DNA from: Lentzea indica
GTDB taxonomy: Bacteria; Actinomycetota; Actinomycetes; Mycobacteriales; Pseudonocardiaceae
Direction of reading: 5' to 3'
NCBI RefSeq assembly: GCF_012184385.1
Contig: NZ_VSRL01000003.1
Span: 40,837 to 104,836, forward strand
DNA: 64,000 nucleotides
Shown here: positions 1 to 10,126 of the stretch, piece after piece
Numbering within the stretch: the first letter of the stretch is position 1
How the letters are laid out: the number at the start of each line of letters is the position of its first letter
Program-made: the position numbers and the translations under genes
The notes under the pieces: generated by a model
The model's database searches: none
What the model saw: only the letters and a program-made list of their open reading frames with translations
What the model was told of the DNA's origin: nothing

Positions 1-838
1 CGCCGATGCGGGCGTTCACGGCGCGGACGGTGCCTGCGCTGGTGAAGCCGCGGTCCAGTTCCACGTCGCCGGACACGTCCACGCGGTCCAGGAACAGCGT
101 CGCCGACGGGTCGGCGTGCGGATCTGTGGTGTCGTCGAAGGCGTTGCCGCGCGAGAGCATCGCGCCGCGCAACGACAGTGCCGAGCTGATCCGGGCATTT
201 GCCAGGAACACCACGCCGTGCGAGGTGAACGCGCCGAGCAGGTTGCCGCCGACCTGCATGCCGTTGCCGTTCAACGTGAAGCCGTCCGGGTTCTCCAGCA
301 CCGCGCTGCCGAGGTTGACGTTGCCGCCGATGCGCGCACCCGCGAGCCGCATCTCGCCCTCGGTGTGGATGCCGAACCCGAGCAGCGCGCCGGCGACCGT
401 CAGCCGGTCGCCGTGCACGCACAGCCCGCCGGGCACGCTGAACCTGCTGTCCCGCAACAGGACCGAGCCCGCGATCTCGGCGTCGGTCAGGTCCGCCAGC
501 CCGGAGACGCGGCAGCCGCGCAGCGAAACGTCGTTGCTGCTGCTGAGATTGCGCGCCTCAAGACCAGGCAGGTCGCAGTCGGTGAACGAGATGCCGGCGA
601 GGTTCGCCTGCCGCAGGTCCGGTGCCGCTTCGAACTGGCAGCGTTCGAACTCCAGCACGTACGGCACCTCGACCGCGCGCAGGTCCAGCACATCGGTGAC
701 CACGCGGTCCACCACGCGGATGACGGGCGGGGTGCTCGGCTTGCGCCGAGGCAACCTCCACCCGCCACCACCTGAGTTGTCGTTCTCCCCCAACAGTCCC
801 CGCAGCACGTCCGCCGCGGCGACCTTCCCCCTCGCCAC
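1..838 (-). CDS. Beta-helix / pentapeptide-like repeat protein, partial
   Basis: Only the N-terminal 279 codons are visible; the gene runs off the left edge. I start it at the GTG at 836-838, which opens the reading frame 3 bp after the stop of the ABC ATPase gene upstream, so it is probably the last cistron of that operon. After a short arginine-rich N-terminus, the protein is built of rungs with recurring patterns such as ANLAGISFTDCDL, DAEIAGSVLLRDSRF and ARIGGNVNLGSAVLENPDG. These resemble the right-handed beta-helix / pentapeptide-like proteins of actinomycetes often labelled membrane-associated oxidoreductase. I see no catalytic motif and no transmembrane segment in the visible part, so the oxidoreductase label is not supported here. 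Operon membership is inferred from spacing only. Confidence 0.6.
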   Translation of the reverse strand, partial: MARGKVAAADVLRGLLGENDNSGGGGWRLPRRKPSTPPVIRVVDRVVTDVLDLRAVEVPYVLEFERCQFEAAPDLRQANLAGISFTDCDLPGLEARNLSSSNDVSLRGCRVSGLADLTDAEIAGSVLLRDSRFSVPGGLCVHGDRLTVAGALLGFGIHTEGEMRLAGARIGGNVNLGSAVLENPDGFTLNGNGMQVGGNLLGAFTSHGVVFLANARISSALSLRGAMLSRGNAFDDTTDPHADPSATLFLDRVDVSGDVELDRGFTSAGTVRAVNARIG

Positions 839-841
839 GAG

Positions 842-1609
842 CTAGACCGGGTCTTTCGGACCGTGGTGGGTCGGGTCGAGCACGCGGGCCAGGAACGACT
901 GGGTGCGCTCCTCCTGAGGGTTGCCGATCACCTCGGCCGCCGGGCCCTCCTCGACGATGTAGCCGCCGTCCATGAAGATCACCTTGTCGGCGACCTCGCG
1001 GGCGAACTGCATCTCGTGGGTCACGACCAGCATCGTCATGCCCTCGTCGGCGAGCTGGCGCATCACGCCGAGCACGTCGCCGACGAGCTCGGGGTCGAGC
1101 GCCGAGGTCGGCTCGTCGAACAGCATCACCTCGGGGTCCATCGACAGCGCGCGGGCGATCGCCGCACGCTGCTGCTGCCCACCGGAGAGCTGCGCCGGCA
1201 TCGCGGCGACCTTGTCACGCAGGCCGACGCGGTCCAGGTTGCGCAGCGCGACCTCGCGGGCCTGGCTCTCTGAGCGCTTGAGCACCTTGCGCTGGGCGAC
1301 CATGAGGTTGTTCAGCACGTTGAGGTGGGAGAACAGGTTGAAGCCCTGGAAGACCATGCCGATCTTCGTGCGTGCCCGGTCGATGTCGACGTCCGGGTCG
1401 GTGAGGTCGGTGCCGTTGACGGTGATCTTGCCGCCGTTCGGCTCCTCCAGCAGGTTCACGCACCGCAGCAGCGTCGACTTGCCGGAGCCGGACGGCCCGA
1501 TGATGCAGACGACGTCGCCGCGGTTGACGGTCAGATCGATGTTCTTGAGGACTTCCAGCGGGCCGAACGACTTCTTCAGCCCGATGATCTCGACACAGAT
1601 GTCGCTCAT
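842..1609 (-). CDS. Polar amino-acid ABC transporter ATP-binding protein
   Basis: A 255-residue ATPase of the GlnQ/HisP class that powers uptake of polar amino acids. Visible motifs in order are Walker [10 protein letters not shown] (about residues 38-46), the Q-loop VFQGFNLF, the signature LSGGQQQR, Walker [15 protein letters not shown] and the switch histidine in VVTHEM. The length is normal for the family. The ATG start overlaps the stop of the permease gene by 4 bp (ATGA), so translation is probably coupled. It belongs to the minus-strand operon substrate-binding protein, permease, ATPase. Assignment to the family is secure. The exact substrate (glutamine, glutamate or another amino acid) cannot be told from the sequence, so no gene symbol is given. 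Confidence 0.93.
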   Translation of the reverse strand: MSDICVEIIGLKKSFGPLEVLKNIDLTVNRGDVVCIIGPSGSGKSTLLRCVNLLEEPNGGKITVNGTDLTDPDVDIDRARTKIGMVFQGFNLFSHLNVLNNLMVAQRKVLKRSESQAREVALRNLDRVGLRDKVAAMPAQLSGGQQQRAAIARALSMDPEVMLFDEPTSALDPELVGDVLGVMRQLADEGMTMLVVTHEMQFAREVADKVIFMDGGYIVEEGPAAEVIGNPQEERTQSFLARVLDPTHHGPKDPV

Positions 1610-2403
1610 ACGACGGACACCTTCTTCCCGCCCGTGCGCTTCTCCAAGTACCGCGACAGGTAGCCGAGCGGCAGCGTGATGATCAGGTAACAGAGGCCCG
1701 CGATGAGGATCGGCGTCAGCGAAGGGCTGCGGCTCAGCGTCTCGCGGCCGAACTTCGTGAGCTCGTACTGCTCGCGGAACAGTCCGAGGATGTAGATGAG
1801 CGAGGAGTCCTTGGTCAGCAGGATCAGCTCGTTCGTCAGCGGCGGCAGGATGATCCGGAACGCCTGCGGGATCACGATCGTGATCATGGCGCGGCCGCTC
1901 GACATGCCCAGCGAACGGGCAGCCTCGACCTGGCCCTTCGGCACCGCCTGGAGGCCGGCGCGGATCGTCTCCGCCATGTACGCCGCTCCGACGCCACCGA
2001 GCGCCAGCATGACCGTGGTCAGCGGCGGGAACTGCATCTGGAACGCGATCGGCACGCCGTAGTAGATGCCGATGAACACAAGCAGCGCGGGCACACCGCG
2101 GAAGAACTCGATGTAGACGGTGGCGATCCAGCGGTACGGGCCGACCGTCGACAGCTTCATCAGCGCGAGCACGAGCCCCAGTGCGAGGCCGAACGCGAAG
2201 CCGAGCGCGGTGTAGATGATGGTGTTCTTCAACGCGACGGTGATCACGTTGGGGAACATCGAGGCGGCGATGTCGGTGTTGAAGAACGCTCGCCGGATCT
2301 GGCCCCAGTCGGCCAGGAATGCGACGAGAAGGACCACGACGATCAAGATGCCGTACTGCGCGTAGCGGATGTATTCCGCGCGCTTGCGCTTGGACATGGC
2401 CAT
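1606..2403 (-). CDS. Polar amino-acid ABC transporter permease
   Basis: A 265-residue inner-membrane permease of the HisM/GlnP family. There is a basic N-terminus, a first membrane helix ([16 protein letters not shown]), and the family core with helices around [16 protein letters not shown] and [15 protein letters not shown]. The EAA-type loop that contacts the ATPase is visible as [14 protein letters not shown]. The start is the ATG at 2401-2403, because GGAG lies 7 nt before it; an upstream in-frame GTG lacks that site. It overlaps the ATPase gene by 4 bp and follows the binding-protein gene by 76 bp. With the neighbours it forms a complete importer (one permease gene, presumably a homodimer). 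Confidence 0.93.
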   Translation of the reverse strand: MAMSKRKRAEYIRYAQYGILIVVVLLVAFLADWGQIRRAFFNTDIAASMFPNVITVALKNTIIYTALGFAFGLALGLVLALMKLSTVGPYRWIATVYIEFFRGVPALLVFIGIYYGVPIAFQMQFPPLTTVMLALGGVGAAYMAETIRAGLQAVPKGQVEAARSLGMSSGRAMITIVIPQAFRIILPPLTNELILLTKDSSLIYILGLFREQYELTKFGRETLSRSPSLTPILIAGLCYLIITLPLGYLSRYLEKRTGGKKVSVV

Positions 2404-2479
2404 TGCGGCTCCTAGCGGAGGTGGTTCGGACAAGCGGCGGGGCCGGCGCGTCGTGCTTGCACCGGCCCCGGAGAAGCGA

Positions 2480-3292
2480 CTACTTCGACGTCGGCTTCTT
2501 GCCGAACCACTTCTCGTAGATCTTGTCGTACTCGCCGTTCTCCTTGGCCTTCTTCAGCACTTCGTTGATCTTCGTCAGCAGGGCGGTGTTGCCCTTCTTG
2601 ACGCCGATGCCGTACTTCTCACCGGTGTCGAACTCGGTGGTGACCTCGGTTTCCGGGAACTCCTTGGCGTAGTCGTAGAGCACGCCGTTGTCGTTGATCA
2701 CCGCGTCCACCGCGCCGGTGCGGACGGCGGTCTCGGACAGCGGGAGGTCCTCGAACTGCACGACGGTGTAGCCGTTGGCGGCCGCGTTGTCGTTGGCGTA
2801 CTTCTCACCCGTGGTGTCCTGCTGGACGCCGAGCTTCTTGCCCTTGAGGTCGGCCAGGGACTTGAGGTTCGACCCCTTCTTGACCAGCAGCGCCTGCGAG
2901 GCGTCGAAGTACGGGTCCGAGAAGTCGATCGCCTGCTTGCGCTCGTCGGTGATCGTCATGCCCGCCGCGGCCAGGTCGCACTGGTTCGCGTTGAACGAGG
3001 TGCCCGAGGTGATCGTCTCGAACGGGGTGTCGAAGATCTGCTGGGTGACACCCAGGTCCTTGGCGACCAGGTCGACGAGGTCGACGTCGAAGCCGACCGT
3101 CTTGTCGCCCTCGCTGAACTGGAAGGGCTTGTAGGACAGGTGGGTGCAGGTGACGAGCTTGCCGCTCTGCACCAGCGGGACACCAGAGTTGCCAGAACCC
3201 TGGTTCACCGGAGTCGCGCAGCCCGAAGCTGCCATCACGGCCAGCCCCAATGCCGGGATCAGGGCCATCAACTGCCTGGTTCGACGAGCCAC
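2480..3292 (-). CDS. Amino-acid ABC transporter substrate-binding lipoprotein
   Basis: A 270-residue type 2 periplasmic-binding-fold protein (SBP_bac_3 family) that captures the amino acid outside the membrane and hands it to the permease. The N-terminus MARRTRQLMALIPALGL leads to the lipobox AASGC, so the mature protein should be a lipoprotein. Family blocks such as FQFSEGDKTVGFDVDLV and CDLAAAGMTITDERKQAIDFS are clear. I choose the GTG at 3290-3292 because GAGGAG sits 7-8 nt upstream and the signal peptide then has normal length; a further upstream in-frame start would add an unlikely 30 residues. It is the first gene of the operon. The AT-richer stretch 3293-3530 must hold the promoter, but I could not pick a convincing -35/-10 pair. 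Confidence 0.92.
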   Translation of the reverse strand: MARRTRQLMALIPALGLAVMAASGCATPVNQGSGNSGVPLVQSGKLVTCTHLSYKPFQFSEGDKTVGFDVDLVDLVAKDLGVTQQIFDTPFETITSGTSFNANQCDLAAAGMTITDERKQAIDFSDPYFDASQALLVKKGSNLKSLADLKGKKLGVQQDTTGEKYANDNAAANGYTVVQFEDLPLSETAVRTGAVDAVINDNGVLYDYAKEFPETEVTTEFDTGEKYGIGVKKGNTALLTKINEVLKKAKENGEYDKIYEKWFGKKPTSK

Positions 3293-3532
3293 TGCGTCAC
3301 TCCTCGTAACTGTTGCGGACGAGTGAACGGGATACTGCCACTCGGGTGACGTGCTGGACAGCACGTGCGTGTTACAGGCCACTCCAACGCAACAATTTTG
3401 TGTGAAATCGCCCGGCTAGACGCAAATCATTGTGCGAATTGGCCTAGATCACACAACGTATGCACGTATTGCACCCGAATGGTGACGACTCGCAACATCC
3501 CTTGATCAGGATTTGATCACGGAAGGGCTCGT

Positions 3533-6187
3533 TCACCGGGAACGGTCGGTCAACAAGCCCGCGACCAGCGCAGTCCACCCCGTCTGGTGGGTTGCGCCGA
3601 GGCCTTCGCCGGTGTCCCCGTCGAAGTACTCGCTGAAGGTGATGTGCTTGCGCCAAAGAGGTGACTCCGAGGCCTCGATCCGCTTGCCGTCCGAAGGCCT
3701 GCGCCCGTCGTGGTCGGGCAGGAACAACCCGACCAGCCGGTCGCTCAGCTCGTCCGCGACCTGGCCGGCGGTGACGTAGCGGCCGGAGTGCGTCGGCATC
3801 TCGACCTGGAACATGCCGTCGTGGAACGCGCAGACCGTGCGGAGCGCCTCCACGAGGAGAGCGTTGGTGGGCAGCCAGATCGGGCCGCGCCAGTTCGAGT
3901 TGCCGCCGAACATCGGCGTGTGCGACTCGCCGGGCTCGTAGCCCATCCGGTGGTCCTGACCGGCGACGTTGACCTCGAGGCCCTCGCGGTGGGCCGCACT
4001 GAGCGAGCGGATGCCGTGCGGCGAGAGGAACTCGTGCTCGTCGAGCATCCGGTGCAGCACGCGCTTGAGCTTGTGCTCGTCCAGCAACGACACGAACGCA
4101 CCGCGCTCGTAGTGGAACGTGATGAACTGCCGCAGCTCCGGCCGGCGCTTGAGCAGATGCTCCAGCCGTCTCGTGAACCCGTGCAGCTCGCCGAGCACCC
4201 ACGGTTCCAGAACCGCACTGGCCAGCAGCGGGATCAGGCCGACCATCGACCGCACACGGACCGGCTCGGACTCCACCGAACCGTCAGGGCGCCGGCGCGA
4301 GACCCGGTCGTAGCAAAAGCCGTCCTCGTCGTGCCAGATGCCGCCGCCGTGCGACCCGAAGTGCGTGAACGCCTCCGCGATCGACAGGAAGTGCTCGACG
4401 AACTTCGTCGCAACGTCCTCATAGGACTCGTCGTCACGCGCCAGCTCCAGCGCGATCTGCATGAGGTGCAGGCTGTACGCGGCCATCCACGACGTGGCGT
4501 CGGACTGCTCCAGCCGCCACTCGCCCAGCATCGGCTCGGACCTGTTGACCGGCCCGATGTTGTCCATGCCGAGGAACCCGCCCTCGAACAGGTAGCTGCC
4601 GTCGGCGTCCTTGCGGTTGACCCACCAGGAGAAGTTCAGCAGCAGCTTGTGGAAGATCTTCGCGAGGAACTGCCGGTCCCAGCTGCCGTCCGCGCGGTAG
4701 ACCTGCAGCGCCGCCCACGCGTGCACGGGCGGGTTGACGTCGCCGAACTCCCACTCGTAGGCGGGAATCTGGCCGTTCGGATGCATCATCCACTCGCGGC
4801 AGAACAGCAGCAGCTGCTCCTTCGCGAACGCCGGGTCGACCAGCGTGAACGGGATGGTGTGGAACGCGAGGTCCCACGCCGCGAACCACGGGTACTCCCA
4901 CTCGTCCGGCATGGAGATCACGTCAGCCACGTCGAGGTGCCGCCAGTGCACGTTGCGCGCCTCGGGCGTGCGCCTGCTCGACGGTGCCTCGGGCTTGGTC
5001 GGGTCTCCGTCGAGCCAGTCGCGCGTGCGGAACCGGTAGTGCTGCTTGGTCCACATCAACCCGGCGAGCGCGCGCCGCAGCACGTTCTTCTCCTCCGGAC
5101 CTGCGTTGGGCGCGATGCCGTCGTGGAACTCGTCGGCTTCCAGCTTGCGGGCCTGCATGGTCTCGTCGAAGCTCGGCCCGAACGGGTCCAGATGTCCGTC
5201 GCCGCCGACGAGCCTCAACCGGACGGTCACGGTCTCACCGGGTTCGACCGGGTCGAACGAGTACCAGGCAGCGAACTTCGTGCCCGCCGCACCCGCGTCG
5301 TCCGGCCCGACCACCTGGCACGTGCTGGTCGACCCGTGCACGACGTAGTTGCAGATGCCGTCCTTGGTCCACGGCGACGGGTTGCGCTCGGCACCGAAGA
5401 GCGACATCTCGTTGCTCTCGTTGTCCGTCATGAGCATCGACGGCGCGTCGTCCAGATGCAGCGTGTACCGGCCGAGGTTCCCGTGGTCGGCGGTGACCTT
5501 GCGTCCGGTAGTGGTGCTCGCAACGAGTTGGCACGGCCGTTGGTCGCGGCCCCAGGCCCAGGTGTTGCGGAACCACAACTGCGGGAGGAGGTGCAGCGGC
5601 GCGTCCTCAGGCCCGTGGTTGGTCGCCTTGATCTCGACGCAGATGTCGTCGGTGTCGGCCTTGGCGTAGGTGACCTGGACGTCGAAGAACCGGTTCTCGT
5701 CGAGCACCCCGGTGTCGGAGAGCTCGGGCTCGCGGTTCTCCCGTCCCGCGTTCCGCGCCATCTCCCTGAGCTGGCCGTACGGGAACTCCTTCTGCGGATA
5801 GCGGTAGAGCACCTGCATCCACGAGTGGGTGGGCGTCCCGTCGGTCACCCACCAGTGCTCCTTGACGTCCTCACCGTGGTTGCCCTCGTCGTTGGTGAGG
5901 CCGAAGTACCGCTCCTTGAGGATCGGGTCGTTGCCGTTCCACAGCGCCACAGCCAGGTTGAGGAACCCGTGCACGTCGCAGATGCCCGCGATGCCGTCCT
6001 CACCCCACCGGTACGCGCGGGCACGGGCGTGGTCGAACGGGAACGACGCCCACGCGTCACCCTCGGGCGAGTAGTCCTCGCGGACCGTGCCCCACTGGCG
6101 ACCCGAGAGGTACGGCCCCCACCGCCGCCACGGCGAAGTCGGGTTCCCCGACTCCGCGAGACGCGCCCGTTCCGCTTGTTCGCCCAT
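3533..6187 (-). CDS. GH63-like glucosidase (MGH1-type glycoside hydrolase)
   Basis: An 884-residue protein of the bacterial GH63 / MGH1-like group, which adopts an (alpha/alpha)6 barrel and hydrolyses alpha-glucosidic or mannosyl-type linkages. The N-terminus ([21 protein letters not shown]) is typical of this family, as are the aromatic-rich blocks [30 protein letters not shown] and [19 protein letters not shown]. No signal peptide is visible, so it is probably cytoplasmic. The ATG at 6187 fits the usual start; a GTG six codons upstream (6205) is possible. It stands alone between the transporter operon and a divergent NTPase gene. The substrate cannot be deduced; trehalose, glucosylglycerate or glycogen-related sugars are all possible. 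Confidence 0.85.
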   Translation of the reverse strand: MGEQAERARLAESGNPTSPWRRWGPYLSGRQWGTVREDYSPEGDAWASFPFDHARARAYRWGEDGIAGICDVHGFLNLAVALWNGNDPILKERYFGLTNDEGNHGEDVKEHWWVTDGTPTHSWMQVLYRYPQKEFPYGQLREMARNAGRENREPELSDTGVLDENRFFDVQVTYAKADTDDICVEIKATNHGPEDAPLHLLPQLWFRNTWAWGRDQRPCQLVASTTTGRKVTADHGNLGRYTLHLDDAPSMLMTDNESNEMSLFGAERNPSPWTKDGICNYVVHGSTSTCQVVGPDDAGAAGTKFAAWYSFDPVEPGETVTVRLRLVGGDGHLDPFGPSFDETMQARKLEADEFHDGIAPNAGPEEKNVLRRALAGLMWTKQHYRFRTRDWLDGDPTKPEAPSSRRTPEARNVHWRHLDVADVISMPDEWEYPWFAAWDLAFHTIPFTLVDPAFAKEQLLLFCREWMMHPNGQIPAYEWEFGDVNPPVHAWAALQVYRADGSWDRQFLAKIFHKLLLNFSWWVNRKDADGSYLFEGGFLGMDNIGPVNRSEPMLGEWRLEQSDATSWMAAYSLHLMQIALELARDDESYEDVATKFVEHFLSIAEAFTHFGSHGGGIWHDEDGFCYDRVSRRRPDGSVESEPVRVRSMVGLIPLLASAVLEPWVLGELHGFTRRLEHLLKRRPELRQFITFHYERGAFVSLLDEHKLKRVLHRMLDEHEFLSPHGIRSLSAAHREGLEVNVAGQDHRMGYEPGESHTPMFGGNSNWRGPIWLPTNALLVEALRTVCAFHDGMFQVEMPTHSGRYVTAGQVADELSDRLVGLFLPDHDGRRPSDGKRIEASESPLWRKHITFSEYFDGDTGEGLGATHQTGWTALVAGLLTDRSR

Positions 6188-6335
6188 CGCCCCAGTGTGG
6201 GACACGGGATCCGACGGCCGGTTGCGCCCGGGTCAGGTCTGAGTCATTCCTCACTAAACCCTCGGTCGATTCACGCTTGGATGTGACCTGAACGGCGCAT
6301 TTCGGTTGCTTTCGAACCCGGTCAAGATTCCTCGG

Positions 6336-8402
6336 GTGACCCGCGACGACAGCGAGGATGCGGTCTTCGCCCGCGCCGTGACCGCCGCACTGGAGCCGGC
6401 CCGGGCCCGAGTGCCGCTGCAACGGGACCCCGTCCTGCTGCGGCACACCGTCGAGGTGGCCAAGCCGTGGGTGATGGCGCAGGCGCAGTCAGAGCGGCGC
6501 AACTACGTCGACCGCAAGGTGAAGGTCGCGGCCGGTGAGGTCGGCTGGGCGGCGCGCCGGCCGGAGCTGTGGCGGTGGGTGTTCGTCGTGGTGATCCCGA
6601 CGATCACGTGGCCGTTCGTGCCGTGGGCAGGCAACCGGGACCTGCTGGCCCTCGCGGGCGGCGCGGTGTTCTTCCTGCTCATGTCCTTGGTGATGGTCGC
6701 GGTGTCGTCCGCGGGAGCGACGGGCCGCAGGATCGGCAGGGGCTGGGCGATCGCGGGCATGGGCGTCGCGCCCTGGCTGGTCGGGACGGTGTTCCTCACG
6801 TCGATCGGCGGGTCGATCTGGTGGACGTTGGCACTGGTCGTGGTCTTCACGGGCATCGCGGGTGCGGTGCAGACCGCCGTGGAGACCGTGCTGCCGACCC
6901 CGGCGATCACGGCCGCGACCGCTGCGGCTGATCAGGCCTTCGAAGAGTGGTGCGCGGCCGTGCTGGAGCAGGGCGTGTTGCCGGTCCTCCGCACTGAGCT
7001 GCGCAGCAACCAGGCCGTACCCGGTGTGGAGCTGAGGTACCGCGACGCGGCCGGCCTGCAGAAGGGTGGCTCGTTGATCAGCCACCAGCCGGTGCCGGCT
7101 GGACGGAGACTGGCCGAGCTGGTGCGCACCCTGGCCGGGGGCAGTTTCGCTCTCGCCGGTCCGCGCGGGGCCGGCAAGACCAGCCTGCTGGACGCGTTCT
7201 GCCAGGGCGCCTATCGCGAACCCGAGGAGTCGCTCGACCTCGCGATCGTGGTCGCGGCACCGGTGGACTACGTCCCGCGGGAGTTCGTGCTGCACCTGTA
7301 TGCGCGCACTTGCCGGGCGGTGCTCTGGTACGTGGCGTCGGTCGATCCACGTGCGGTGAAGGCGGCTCGTCGGCGCGACCGGTGGTGGCGTCCACTGCCC
7401 GACGAGGCGGTGTTGCTGGTGCGATCTGCTCAGCAGGGGCTGCAGGACGTCGCCTACGTGCAGACGCGCAGTGGTGAGGCGAGCGGCAAGTTCGGGTTCC
7501 GCGGCGCCGAACTCAGTTTCAAGCGCGGCGTCAGCCTGGCCGGTCGGGCGGCGACGTTCCCCGAGCTGGTCGACGACTTCCGCGGCTTCGTGTGGGACGC
7601 GGCGAGAGCCCTGGCGCCCACTCGCGTGGTGATCGCCATCGACGAGATGGACCGCATCGGCGCCGGAGAGTCCGCCCGCCGGTTCCTCAACGAGATCAAA
7701 GCGATCTTCGACGTGCCCGGCTGCTACTACCTGATGTCCGTCTCCACCGAGGCCCAGCACGACTTCGAGATGGCCGGCATGGGTCTGCGCAGCGTCTTCG
7801 ACAGCTCGTTCGACGAGGTCGTGCGGGTCGACTACCTCGACTTCGACCTGGCCAGAAGCCTGATCAGCAGGTCGGTCGAGGAGCTGCCGGACGCGTTCGT
7901 GGCGCTGGCCTACGCGTTCTCCGGCGGGCTGGCCCGGCAGCTCACCAGATCAGCCCGCGCGATCGTGCGGCAGAAGCAGGGGACGCTGCTGGCCGCGGTC
8001 ACCGAGGAGCTGATCGCCGACGAGCTCGATCGGGTGTGCAAGACGACAGGGGACGCACTCACCGCGCTGGACGACCACGACGCCGTGAACTCCCTGCTTC
8101 GCGTGCTCGCGGATCCCGTGCCCGAACTGCACGACTACCGCAAGGCGATCCAGGCCGCGTACGAGGGTGAGGACGCCGCGATCCGCAACCTGCGCGACCT
8201 CGCGGCGGCACGGATCGAGTTCCTGGCCGTCGTGCGGGACTACTTCACCGACGAGCTGACCGAGGCGCTCCCCGCGGAGGTCAACGCGCTGGCGAGAGCG
8301 CGGAGGTACGCGGGGAGCAACCCGGCGACGGGCCTGGCGTTGCTGGAGGAGTTCAGCTCTGTGTGGAGTGTGCGTCCAGCACCAGAGCCACGGCCTCGGT
8401 GA
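6336..8402 (+). CDS. Membrane-anchored P-loop NTPase
   Basis: About 688 residues starting at the GTG at 6336; CAAGAT lies 7 nt upstream, consistent with a leaderless start. Residues about 80-195 carry four hydrophobic helices in two pairs, the second being GWAIAGMGVAPWLVGTVFL and WWTLALVVVFTGIAGAVQT. A cytoplasmic NTPase follows, with Walker A GPRGAGKTSLL at about residue 272 and Walker B VVIAIDEMDRIG at about 433, then a helical C-terminal region with FSGGLARQLTRSAR, a sensor-like block. The layout resembles KAP/STAND-type signalling NTPases, but no sensor or effector domain is recognisable. Its 3' end overlaps the convergent M20 peptidase gene by 50 bp. Function unknown. Confidence 0.7.
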   Translation: MTRDDSEDAVFARAVTAALEPARARVPLQRDPVLLRHTVEVAKPWVMAQAQSERRNYVDRKVKVAAGEVGWAARRPELWRWVFVVVIPTITWPFVPWAGNRDLLALAGGAVFFLLMSLVMVAVSSAGATGRRIGRGWAIAGMGVAPWLVGTVFLTSIGGSIWWTLALVVVFTGIAGAVQTAVETVLPTPAITAATAAADQAFEEWCAAVLEQGVLPVLRTELRSNQAVPGVELRYRDAAGLQKGGSLISHQPVPAGRRLAELVRTLAGGSFALAGPRGAGKTSLLDAFCQGAYREPEESLDLAIVVAAPVDYVPREFVLHLYARTCRAVLWYVASVDPRAVKAARRRDRWWRPLPDEAVLLVRSAQQGLQDVAYVQTRSGEASGKFGFRGAELSFKRGVSLAGRAATFPELVDDFRGFVWDAARALAPTRVVIAIDEMDRIGAGESARRFLNEIKAIFDVPGCYYLMSVSTEAQHDFEMAGMGLRSVFDSSFDEVVRVDYLDFDLARSLISRSVEELPDAFVALAYAFSGGLARQLTRSARAIVRQKQGTLLAAVTEELIADELDRVCKTTGDALTALDDHDAVNSLLRVLADPVPELHDYRKAIQAAYEGEDAAIRNLRDLAAARIEFLAVVRDYFTDELTEALPAEVNALARARRYAGSNPATGLALLEEFSSVWSVRPAPEPRPR

Positions 8403-9756
8403 TCCGAGCCGCGTGCGCCAGGTGCAGCCACTCGTCCGGCACGTGGCAGTTGGAGTCCGGCCCGACCGCACCGGTCACCAGGAACTGAGCGTCCGGGTAC
8501 GCCTCGTGCAGCAGCCCCATGAACGGGATCGAGCCGCCCAGCGACACTGTCCGCCACGGCGAGCCGAAGATCTCCTTGCCCGCATCGTCCAAAACAGCTG
8601 ACAGCCATGGCGCCAGCTCCGGCGCGTTCCAGCCGTCAGCGGCCTCGACGCGTGAGAGCTCGACCGTCGCGTTGTACGGCACGTCGGTGGTCAGGCGCTC
8701 CTGGACCGCAGCCAAAGCGGCCGAGGACGAGGCCGTCGGCGGCAGCCTGAACGAGAGCACCAGCGAGGTGAACGGCCTCAGCACGTTGCCCGCGTCGTCC
8801 GGCGACGGCAGGCCGTCCGCTCCCGTGACCGACAGCGTGGGGCGCCAGCCGGTGCCGAGCGCCTGCTCGACCTCGTCGGACGACATCGGCTGCAGGTCGC
8901 CGACCCGCGGCACGGGACCCCACAGTGCACCCGGCGCGGCCTCGACGGCCTCGCGGACCTCGGACATGCGGTGTGACGGGATGTCGACGTGCATCTCCGG
9001 GATGAGGATCTCGCCGGTCGCGGAGTCCTCGATCCGGTCCAGCAACATGCGCGCGATGCGGAACGACGACGGCACCATGCCGGAGGCCATGCCCGAGTGC
9101 AGGCCGCCCTCCAGCACGCGCACGGTCATCGTGACCTGCACCAACCCGCGCAGCGACGTGGTCAGCCACATGCGCTCGTAGTCCGAGCCGCCGGAGTCCA
9201 GGCACACGACCAGCGACACGCGGCCCAGCCGCGGAGACAGGTGCTCCAAGTACGCGGGCAGATCGGGCGAACCCGACTCCTCGCCGGTCTCCAGCAGCAC
9301 GACGCAACGGCCGTGCGAGCCGCCGGCCGCGCGGACGGCCTCGATCGCGGCGATGGCGGCATATCCGGAGTAACCGTCATCGGCCGCGCCACGGCCGTAG
9401 AGACGTCCGTCACGCAGAACCGGGGTCCACGGACCGAGCCCTTCGCTCCAGTTCGCCACCGGCGGTTGCTTGTCGAGGTGTCCGTAAAGCAACACCGTGT
9501 CGTCGCCCGAGTTACCGAACGCGGGCACGTCGACCACGAGAAGTGGCGTGCGTCCCGCCAGTTGGACGACGTCCAGCGTGACGTCCGGCAGTGAGCGCGA
9601 GGCGATCCACGCGCGCACGTGCTCGATCGCCGCGGCCAGTTCGCCGTGCTCTTCCCAGGCGGGATCGAACGCGGGCGAGATCGCCGGGACGGCGACGAGC
9701 TGAGACAGGCTCGGGACGATGTCGTCGTCCCAGAGCGTCCTGACGGTGCTGGTCAC
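8353..9756 (-). CDS. M20 family metallopeptidase (dipeptidase-like)
   Basis: About 467 residues of the M20 zinc peptidase family, which cleaves short peptides or acylated amino acids. The expected metal ligands and catalytic residues are in order: histidine in LLYGHLDKQPP, aspartate in GRGAADDGYSG, the Glu-Glu pair in LLETGEESGSPDL, aspartate in VVCLDSGGSD and the C-terminal histidine in DSNCHVPDEW. A dimerisation insert lies between. No signal peptide is seen, so it should be cytoplasmic. The start is uncertain: a GTG at 9771 touches the AGAGG ribosome site, so the GTG at 9756 fits better. The gene is convergent with the NTPase gene and overlaps its last 50 bp. Confidence 0.88.
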   Translation of the reverse strand: MTSTVRTLWDDDIVPSLSQLVAVPAISPAFDPAWEEHGELAAAIEHVRAWIASRSLPDVTLDVVQLAGRTPLLVVDVPAFGNSGDDTVLLYGHLDKQPPVANWSEGLGPWTPVLRDGRLYGRGAADDGYSGYAAIAAIEAVRAAGGSHGRCVVLLETGEESGSPDLPAYLEHLSPRLGRVSLVVCLDSGGSDYERMWLTTSLRGLVQVTMTVRVLEGGLHSGMASGMVPSSFRIARMLLDRIEDSATGEILIPEMHVDIPSHRMSEVREAVEAAPGALWGPVPRVGDLQPMSSDEVEQALGTGWRPTLSVTGADGLPSPDDAGNVLRPFTSLVLSFRLPPTASSSAALAAVQERLTTDVPYNATVELSRVEAADGWNAPELAPWLSAVLDDAGKEIFGSPWRTVSLGGSIPFMGLLHEAYPDAQFLVTGAVGPDSNCHVPDEWLHLAHAARITEAVALVLDAHSTQS

Positions 9757-9771
9757 AACTGAGCGGTCCAC

Positions 9772-10126
9772 CTCTCGATCCTGTCACGACTCCGCCTCTG
9801 CTCGCGTCCCTAGGCTCTTCCCAGGAGGCGTGCGACGAAGTTAACGATCGGTAACCGGGACAATGACGTCCGGTAATCGGACGGCCTAGTCGGAGGGCAA
9901 AAGGTCGAACCTCCGACTGTTGTCGCTGATCAGAACGTTGACTCGTGTGTTACGAAGTGGGACGGGTCTCACCAACACGGGTGGGGCCGTGTCAGGATGT
10001 GGTCGTAAGCCACCGTCACCGTCGACGGCTGCCTCCGGCCCCACAGGGTTGGCGGCGACCGCCGGCGTCGCCGCACGAGATCGTCACGAGCGATCAGGCG
10101 GTCGGAGAAGACAGAGGAGAAGGCGC
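9772..10126. promoter_or_regulatory. Intergenic control region before the 2-oxoacid dehydrogenase operon
   Basis: This 355-bp gap separates the M20 gene from the E1 alpha gene. It holds two direct repeats CGGTAACCGG (9849-9858) and CGGTAATCGG (9871-9880), exactly 22 bp apart (two helical turns). The second is embedded in an inverted repeat CGTCCG-N5-CGGACG (9867-9883). A TTGACT at about 9939 could be a -35 element, but no good -10 follows at the usual distance. The repeats look like a regulator site for the downstream operon. I see no gene in the gap. Confidence 0.4.

Noticed and set aside
3710..6286. Very long plus-strand open frame (858 codons) opposite the GH63-like gene
   Set aside because: It is the mirror of strong third-position GC bias in the minus-strand gene; it has no homology pattern, no ribosome site and runs across several gene ends.
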